Assembly (NCBI RefSeq): GCF_004208415.1
Contig: NZ_CP035758.1
Span: 3,286,001-3,350,000, forward strand
DNA: 64,000 nucleotides
Reading direction: 5' to 3'
From: Ktedonosporobacter rubrisoli
GTDB taxonomy: Bacteria; Chloroflexota; Ktedonobacteria; Ktedonobacterales; Ktedonobacteraceae
Positions 57,301 through 64,000 of the stretch are shown here, one piece after another. Position 1 is the first letter of the stretch; each line of letters starts with the position of its first letter. Both the position numbers and the translations under genes were made by a program. The notes below the pieces were generated by a model. The model was not told the origin of the DNA and ran no database searches. It worked only from the letters and a program-made list of their open reading frames with translations.

Positions 57301-57621
57301 GAGCGTTTAAGTGCCAGCATCTGGCAAGAAATTTTGGGCGTTGAGAAGATAGGCATCAACGATAACTTTTTTGAATTGGGAGGGCACTCGCTTCTCATCA
57401 TGCAATTTCATAGTAAGCTTCAACAAGCGCTTAACAGGGAAGTATCCCTGATTGACTTCTTCAGGAATCCAACCATTCGCGCTCTCACAGCTTCTTTAGA
57501 GCAAAAACAAGAGATACTGCGAGAGGTAGAGCAGGCAGGCGAGCAGGAGGAAAGAATCAGCCGTGGGAAGGGTCGTCTCCGGCAAAGGATGGAAAACCGA
57601 CGCCGACCCGTGGAAAGGTAA
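54310..57621 (+). CDS. NRPS, module 3 (C-A-T)
   Basis: A 1103-residue single-module synthetase. The C domain (about 54325-55620) begins IYELSPMQQGILYHTL, the form that follows epimerisation domains (DCL-type), and has the active SHHIILDGWS. The A domain (55690-57200) has YTSGSTGQPKGVV, AYGTTETTITAT and NGKIDRKAL. T has GGHSLLI. The specificity residues read roughly DVENVGAIT, which I cannot match with confidence to a known amino acid. The A domain has YGTTET in place of YGPTET, seen in a distinct subgroup. It starts one base after the previous stop (GAGG site; ATG 54298 is an overlapping alternative) and hands over to the PKS module 10 bases after its own stop. The Lys/Arg/Glu-rich C-terminus may be a docking segment. 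Confidence 0.9.
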   Translation: MQASNVEDIYELSPMQQGILYHTLYAQKASIYVVQFCYRLHGELDTFQFKLAWRKIVERHAILRTSIYWKELDKPLQVVRLRVSLPWEEEDWRFLSSAEQQTHLQALLQQDQTCRFDLTQAPLMRFKLVRTANEAYYFVWCSHHIILDGWSAALVMGEVWETYHAALQMRIAHLPSVRPYGDYIGWLQLRDEAGAESFWRRFLKRFQVPTPLPIEHIEDAAGGERSQGGAEEVHLSASDSATLYAFAKRNHITLGTLLQATWALLLSHYSGERDVVFGLVSSGRPLTLAGSEAMVGLFINTLPLRVQIDPDTTALLWLKQLQERVGEMLQYEYASLVQIQNWSEVPRGQSLFQSILVIENYPKESGWNQTDALSIETLQTAEQTNYPLTAIGIADQQITLEIKYDRARFERLAIKRMLGHWQTLLTHLIDNVDQHPLEVALLTEAERLQIIEEWNRTSIDYPQALCLHHLFESQALRSPDSIALVYKEEHISYQALNERADYLANVLTKEGAGPETLIGVYLGRSSELIIALLAILKAGAAYLPLDPTYPQKRLSFMLADAHVSMVLTQERYCASLPTGSFRIICLEREWGKAVGALCTPQPALSGENAAYVIYTSGSTGQPKGVVVPHRSLVHHTFAINEKYALGPGDRVLQFASISFDVAAEEIFATLSKGATLILKPEQETSQLQDFLIWVQRLRLTVLNLPTPYWHEWMRAVESGTRLLPQALRLVVVGSDTTLTKPLTTWQQYTQGRIRLFHAYGTTETTITATIYDLQNKEPSLASPTIPIGRPIANTSIYILDNLLHPVPQGILRELYIGGLGVAQCYLNRPELTAENFIPDPFGQRNGALLYRTGDQARYLADGVIEFLGRRDSQVKLRGYRVEPGEVEVALNQHSLVRSAAVVAQEESSGHRSLAAYVVPDTSVQCDPSSAEALEFSLQLRRYLQEKLPSYMLPASINLQRRLPLTTNGKIDRKALVAYPRLPPQTASTEYIAPSTPLERLSASIWQEILGVEKIGINDNFFELGGHSLLIMQFHSKLQQALNREVSLIDFFRNPTIRALTASLEQKQEILREVEQAGEQEERISRGKGRLRQRMENRRRPVER

Positions 57622-57631
57622 GGAAACTTGT

Positions 57632-60600
57632 ATGTCTACTGATGCAGCGTATCAAAATGAAGATTTAGCAATTGCTATTATTGGGATGGCAGGTCGCTTT
57701 CCTCAAGCCAACACGCTGGCACAGTTCTGGCAAAATTTACAGGAAGGTCGAGAAACCATCAGGTTTTTTCCCGATGAGGAATTGTTAGCAAACGGTGTTG
57801 ATCCGCGTGTGTTGTGCAATCCTCAATATGTAAAAGCCAGGCACATTCTGGAAGATATAGACCTGTTTGACGCAGCATTTTTTGGGTATTCTAGCCGTGA
57901 AGCTGAGATCATAGACCCTCAACACCGGCTCTTTCTTGAATGTGCCTGGGAAGCGCTAGAGAATGCCGGCTATGATCCTCAGACGTTTAAAGGGCCGATA
58001 GGAATCTACGCAGGGGGGGCATTAATGAGTATCTCTGGAAGAATGTCTATCCCAATCGAGAACGGCTTAGTGCGCTCAGTGATTATCAGATCGTACTTGG
58101 CGCGGACAAGGACTATTTAGCAACGCGTGTTTCCTATAAACTTAACTTGCGAGGGCCCGCTCTCAATATCCAGACCGCGTGTTCTAGTTCTCTTGTTGCC
58201 GTGCACCTGGCAAGTCAAGGATTGTTAAATGGCGAGTGTGATATGGCACTGGCAGGGGGGGTCAGCCTGGATGTAGATCCACAGGTTGGCTATATGTACC
58301 AGGAGGGAGGCATACAATCCCCAGATGGACACTGCCGGGCTTTTGATGCAAAGGCTCAGGGCGCAGTCAGCGGTAGCGGCGTTGGCATCGTGGTGCTTAA
58401 AAGGCTCAGCGAAGCATTGGAAGATGGAGATTATATCTACGCCATAATTAAAGGGTCGGCAATCAACAACGATGGAGCAGAGAAAGTAAGCTTTACGGCT
58501 CCAGGGGTAAATGGGCAAGCGCAGGTGATCAGATCTGCCCACCTTGTTGCAGGTATTGATCCAACTTCGGTCTCTTACATCGAGGCCCATGGAACTGGAA
58601 CCCCTCTTGGCGACCCGATTGAAATAGCTGCGCTAACTGAGGCTTTTTCTCACGGTACAACTGATAAAAGCTTTTGTGCCATCGGCTCAGTGAAAACAAA
58701 TATTGGACATCTCGACGCTGCAGCAGGGATAGCAGGCTTGATCAAAGCAACGTTAGCACTGAAATACCGCAAGATTCCCCCAAGCCTGCATTATGAAACT
58801 CCCAATCCCAAAATAAATTTTGCTGACAGCCCTTTCTATGTCAACACCCAGCTCAAAGAGTGGGGGAGCGATAAACTTCCCAGGCGGGCCGGCGTAAGCT
58901 CTTTTGGTATAGGAGGGACAAATGCACACATTGTTCTGGAAGAGGCTCCAGCGCAGACAGCGTTTGAGCGTCAGGTCCCCTGGCATCTTTTAGTGCTTTC
59001 GGCCAAAACTGATTCTGCGCTGGAGAAGATGACGGATAACCTTGCCAGCGACCTGCAAAGATTACCTGATTCTGATCTTGCCGATATTGCCTATACATTG
59101 CAAGTAGGACGTCAACATTTCAATCATCGGCGTATTCTTGTCTGCTCTCGTTCAGATAATGCTATACAGGCTCTAGAAACAAGGGATAAGCAAAGAATAT
59201 TTACCAACGTAACATACCTAAGAGAGCGCCCGGTGTGTTTCCTCTTTCCCGGCCAGGGTGCCCAATATGTCTATATGGCAGAGGATCTCTACAGAGACGA
59301 ACCGTCCTTCCGTCAAACGGTTGACCATTGTTGCGACTTACTTTATCCACACTTAGGAAGAGATCTACGTGATATCCTTTATCCTGCGCAGCGTGCGTCG
59401 GAGCGAGATGCGCAACTGTTGCGTCAAACGGCAATTACTCAACCGGCTCTCTTTGTCATAGAGTATGCGCTCAGTCAGTTGTGGATGAAGTGGGGAGTCC
59501 AGCCAGCAGCGATGCTAGGCCATAGTATAGGAGAATATATCGCTGCATGCCTGGCCGGCGTCTTTTCTCTAGAAGATGGATTAAAAATTGTGGCCGAACG
59601 CGGAAAGCTCATACAATCATTGCCAGGGGGAGCAATGATGGCTATCACTCTTCCCGAGGCTGCCATTCTTCCGCTGCTGGATCAAGAGCTATCCTTAGCA
59701 GCTATTAATAGTTCTTCACGCTGTGTTGTGGCTGGACCAATCGATGCAGTTGAAGCTTTGAAACGAACTTTGCAGCAGCAGGGCATTGCCCATCAAATGT
59801 TATCTACCTCTCACGCTTTTCACTCTGTCATGATGGAGCCAATCCTTGAAGAATTTACTAGCATTGTTGGCGCTATTCAATTGCAAAAGCCTCGCATTCC
59901 TTATATTTCAAATGTGACAGGAACCTGGATTACGGAAGGAGAGGCTACTGACCCGGCTTACTGGGGCAGGCATTTGCGAGAAACAGTACGCTTTTCCCAG
60001 GGTTGCGAGACATTATTGCGCGAGACTGAAGGGTTGGTCCTCGAAGTAGGGCCTGGTTGTACTCTCAGTTCACTCGTCCACCGAGCTTTGCCGAAGACAC
60101 CCCGGCACACGATACTCTCCTCTCTGGACCATCGCCAGTATCGATCCGACACACAGGCACTTTTGTATGCGCTGGGTCAACTCTGGCTAGAGGGTGGAAA
60201 TGTTGTATGGGAACGCCTTTATGCTAGCAAAGAACGATGCCGTGTACCCCTCTCAACCTATCAATTTGAGCGTAAACGCTACTGGCTCTCTACCCCTGGG
60301 TCTTCAGTAGCTCTGTCGCCACAAAAAACCAGGGGAGATGAGCAGGAGGCAGCAATGTCTGAAATTTCGATGCCTTCGGGGCTATCTCAGCGCGGAGAAC
60401 AAATCGCCGCTCTTTTACGGACAGATTTTAGCCAGTTGCTAGGAGAAGATAGCGAAAATATTGATTCAACGACAACCTTCCTTGAAATGGGAGCAGATTC
60501 TCTTTCCCTTCTACAGGCAAGCCAGATGATTCAGAATAGATTCGGTTTCGGCATCCCGTTTCGTCTTCTCCTGGAAGAGTACTCAACTATTCATAAGCTG

Positions 60601-63600
60601 GCAGCCCTTATCGAGCAGAACATATCTTCCGAACAGTTGTCTGCGCTCCTTCCTTCAACTGAAGTGCCCATTTCGGATGTTCAGCAGTCTACCACAAGTC
60701 CGGTTTCTACTCATGATGACGCTGAGTATGGTCTCTACTCTATTAAGGAGGGTCGTTCCCAGGCAACCAATGGAGCAGCCGCTCCTGCTGTTACTGCGAA
60801 CGATATCGGGCAGCTTATGCAGCAACAGCTTCAGCTAGTTTCGCAAGTCATAGAAAAACAGCTAGCGTTGCTCCGTGCGGCGCCAGAAGCTACTCCCGGG
60901 ATGGAGACTTCACAACCTGAAAATGTTCATGCTTCCCTGATGGCCCAGCCAGTTTCTCTCCCTTCTAATAAGGAGGTGCCCAGACCATTTATCCCTTATC
61001 AGCCGGTAAGAAGCAGGCTCAATGCTGAGTTGACATCTCGCCAGCAGACATATCTGGAGCGCTTTATTCAACGCTACACGCTGCGAACCCGGGGCTCAAA
61101 ACAGTACGCTAGCGATTATCGTCCTTTTCTCGCTGATAGTCGCTGGGTAAAGGGCTTCCGTCTGGCCTTAAAAGAGCTGGTCTATCCGCTGGTGGTAAGC
61201 TCTGCCCATGGAGCGCGTATATGGGATGTTGATGGGAATGAATATATAGACACAGCAATGGGTTACGGTTCTTTGTTGTTTGGGCATTCACCATCGTTTA
61301 TTGAAGAGATTGTAGAACAACAACTCAAGCGAGGTATGCGCATTGGCATCGAAACCGATCAAACTGGAATTGCTGCACGTTTGCTTTGCCAGATCACTGG
61401 TAACGAACGGGCTACCTTCTGCAACTCTGGAACAGAGGCTGTCATGATAGCGTTGCGCCTGGTGCGAGCTGCAACCGGGCGCCAAAAAATCGCATTGTTT
61501 GCAGGCTCGTATCACGGCACCTTTGATGGCATTCTGGTAATTCCCGGGGAGAATAAGCAAGGCCAGATGCTGGCACTACCAATGGCTCCAGGTATTCCAC
61601 CTAACATGGTTGAGGATGTCATTATTCTGCGTTTCGGTGATGCTCAAGCGTTGAATGTGGTAAGAAGCCACGCGCATGAACTGGCGGCCGTTCTCGTTGA
61701 GCCACTGCAAAGCCGCAGGCCTGATCTCGTTCTGCCAGAGTTTTTGCGAGAGCTCAGGCTGCTTACAGAAGAGCACGGCATTGCTCTCATCTTTGATGAG
61801 GTTGTGACTGGCTTTCGCGTGCATCCACGCGGCATTCAAGGCCTGGTAGGTATCCAGGCTGATATTACCACGTATGGCAAAGCGTTGGGCGGAGGATTGC
61901 CTGTTGCCGCTATTGCTGGCAAAGCAGCCTATATGGACACTATTGATGGGGGGCAATGGAGTTACGGTGATGCATCTTTGCCAGAGGCAAGAGAAACTTT
62001 TGTCGCAGGCACTTATTTCAAACATCCACTGATAATGCCTGTTGTTTGCGCTATCTTAAAGCGAGTCGAGGAAAGCAATAATGTATTGGAAACGCGTACC
62101 TCTGCTCTAGTAGAGCGTGTAAATCTCATCTGCGAACAGCGCCAGGCTCCACTCAAACTTGTACATTTTTCTTCGCTTTTCCGTTTCGTATTTGCGCAGG
62201 AAGTTCCTGCGCTGGCTGAAGAGGTCTTTTTCTATCACATGATAGAGAAGGGGATTTATATCTGGGAAGGGCGCAACTGTTTTCTATCAACCGCCCATAC
62301 TGAAAGCGATATCGAACAGATCTGCCTGGCCGTTGCTAGTAGTATTGCCGAGATGCAGGAGGGAGGTTTTTTCCCTGAGCAGCCCAATTCAACTCCGCCT
62401 CGGGGGAACGAGCCTCACAAGACAGAAGTTCAGCATTTTCCGCTTTCGGATGCCCAGCAGGAAGTCTGGGTGATGTCTCAAATGGGAGAAGAGGTATCGA
62501 GTGCTTATAACGAAGCGCTTGTTGTGCATTTGTATGGTCCTCTCCAGGAAGAAGCTATGCAGGTTGCTCTGCAAGAGTTAGTCAATCGTCACGAGTCCCT
62601 GCGAGCCACTTTTAGTCCTTCTGGTGACTACCAATGTATCTTTGCTACCCGAAAGCTGGATTTTGAGGTGCTTGAATTTTCTGCACTCGAACAGAACCAG
62701 CAGGATGAGCGGATTGCAAGCTGGCTCGCAGAAGCACGGCAGCAGCCCTTTGATCTGGTGCATGGACCTTTATTCCGCGCCGGGATGATCAGGCTGGAGA
62801 GGCATCATTCTTTGCTTGTCCTGCTTTATCACCATCTTGTTGTCGATGGCTGGTCCTGTGGCATAATTTTGCAAGAACTAGGCGAGCTCTATACTGCTGC
62901 TTGCCATCATTCCGCACCTGACTTACCAGAGGCCATGCAATATAGCGATTATGTGCGTTGGCTTGCGGCATTAGAGCAAAACGGGGAAATAGCCCGAGCG
63001 GAAACCTACTGGTTGAAGCAATTCCCTGAAGGTATACCTGTGACGGAACTTCCCCTTGACCAGCCTCGACCAGCATTTAAGACCTATACTGGAAAGCGCG
63101 TAAAAAGCAATCTGGATTCGGAACTAGTTTCGCGACTAGAAAAATTAGGGAGACAAAACGGATGTACGCTTTTCAGCGTACTCCTGGCAGGATTTCAGGT
63201 CTTTTTACATCAACTGACAAAACAGCACGACATTGTAGTAGGTGTTCCAGGCGCAGGGCAATCGACCGCTGGAGGCCAACATCTCGTGGGCCATTGTGTC
63301 AATCTTTTGCCGATACATAGCCATCTTGAGCGAGGAGTGCGCTTCGTTCAATATCTAGCTCAGGTAAAGCAAACGCTACTTGATGCTTATGACCACCAGG
63401 CCTATTCGCTATTTCGCTTGATGAGGCGGCTCAAGTTGGCTCGTGATGCAAGCCGACCATCCTTGATTAGCGCGACTTTTAATCTCGACGTTCTGGAAGA
63501 GCCGACTTTCCCAGGTCTACAGGCGAAGATTGATAAAGCATTGGGCAGTGCAGTAACCGCCAAGTTTGAGATGGATCTGAATGTTGTCAAACAAGGAAAG

Positions 63601-64000
63601 GAATTTGAGCTGAATTGTGACTATAATGCTGATCTTTTTGCCGAGAAAACGATCAAGTCCTGGCTCCAACAATTCCTGCATGTATTGACGATAATCACTT
63701 CTAATCCTGAGCTTCTTATCGATGACATTCGCATCGCGGTAAGTGATTCAAGCTCTTCGCCAGCACTTCTGAGTGAAGAGGAGCGAGAGCGGGTGCTGTG
63801 GGAGTGGAACCAGACGCAGCGGCCCTACCCGCAGCACGAGAGCCTGGCCTCCCTTTTCGCCCAGCAGGTGGCCCGGGCGCCAGAGCGTATCGGGTTGGTC
63901 TGGCACGAGGAGCACGTGACCTATGCCTGCCTGCAGCAGCAAGCCCAGCAGCTGGCGGCTCATCTGCGTGATGAGGGAGTGGGGGCCGAGGAGGTGGTGA
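57632..64000 (+). CDS. Hybrid PKS-NRPS: KS-AT-ACP-aminotransferase-C-A (partial, frameshifted)
   Basis: The gene runs off the right edge (at least 2120 residues). KS: Cys in [12 protein letters not shown] (58180), [12 protein letters not shown] and [29 protein letters not shown] (Ser 59524) and HAFHS (59812-59826), the malonyl-CoA signature. [11 protein letters not shown] (Ser 60499). Aminotransferase: class III PLP domain about 61050-62360 with [22 protein letters not shown] and [11 protein letters not shown] (Lys 61879). [13 protein letters not shown]: begins about 63770, cut by the window. This order resembles iturin/mycosubtilin and McyE-type modules, where the aminotransferase turns a beta-keto thioester into a beta-amine. 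There is no KR, DH or MT. A one-base deletion in a G7 run (58013-58019) stops the KS frame at 58120; the rest is open from about 58021. Confidence 0.87.

Noticed and set aside
58254..58260. A third possible frameshift at another G7 run in the PKS gene
   Set aside because: The KS frame ([10 protein letters not shown]) is intact across this run, so there is no defect here.
1..64000. CRISPR arrays, tRNA and rRNA genes
   Set aside because: No regularly spaced repeats, cloverleaf-like T-loop sequences or rRNA segments were seen on reading; a tRNAscan or Infernal run would be decisive.

Overview
The window looks like chromosomal DNA of a filamentous, spore-forming Chloroflexota bacterium of the Ktedonobacteria type. 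That is an inference from gene content: a MalT-type LuxR activator, a Ser/Thr kinase with an extracellular tail, STAND/TPR remnants, an F420-type LLM oxidoreductase, a class F-like sortase, large NRPS/PKS genes, and many decayed transposons of different families. No rRNA, tRNA or CRISPR array was recognised.

Layout. 1-4 kb: a truncated NMT1/THI5-type binding protein, an agmatinase-family ureohydrolase, a Rieske oxygenase and an APH-like kinase. 4.3-14.7 kb: a compact specialised-metabolism cluster holding a phenylalanine ammonia-lyase-like MIO enzyme, two free-standing ACPs, an alpha-oxoamine synthase, a KAS III-like ketosynthase, an AMP-forming acyl/aryl ligase, a P450, a flavin-dependent halogenase and an O-methyltransferase. 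An AraC relic and an LLM oxidoreductase follow. 16-25 kb: a gene graveyard with a broken glycosyltransferase, a kinase tail, an MFS gene cut short beside an ISL3 element, an SRPBCC gene, a decayed Tn7-like tnsABC set, a STAND/TPR pseudogene and a Tn3-like tail. 25-32 kb: envelope genes (Ser/Thr kinase, L,D-transpeptidase, ferritin-like protein, DUF4397 protein with a sortase-like signal, sortase) and a broken PiT phosphate permease. 33-38 kb: MalT/LuxR activator, small protein, ferredoxin, FAD oxidoreductase. 38-46 kb: an IS110 relic, a divergent hydrolase/TetR pair with two tetO-like operators, IS66, IS3-like and IS5-like relics, an asparagine synthetase fragment, an ArsR/DUF2087 regulator with one internal stop, and a broken sugar ABC permease. 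46.6-64 kb: a LuxR regulator followed by a hybrid NRPS/PKS assembly line that runs off the right edge.

How the parts may work together. In the first cluster the lyase would supply cinnamate (or beta-Phe). The ligase would activate it and an ACP would carry it. The KAS III and the oxoamine synthase would extend it or join it to an amino acid. Halogenase, P450 and methyltransferase would tailor the product. The second cluster reads A-T-C-A-T-E / C-A-T / KS-AT-ACP-aminotransferase-C-A. Predicted inputs are Gly, an epimerised aromatic residue, an unassigned residue, malonate and a beta-transamination. Two of its genes each carry a one-base deletion inside a poly-G run. This could be sequencing error, decay or phase variation, and it is the most important thing to resolve here.
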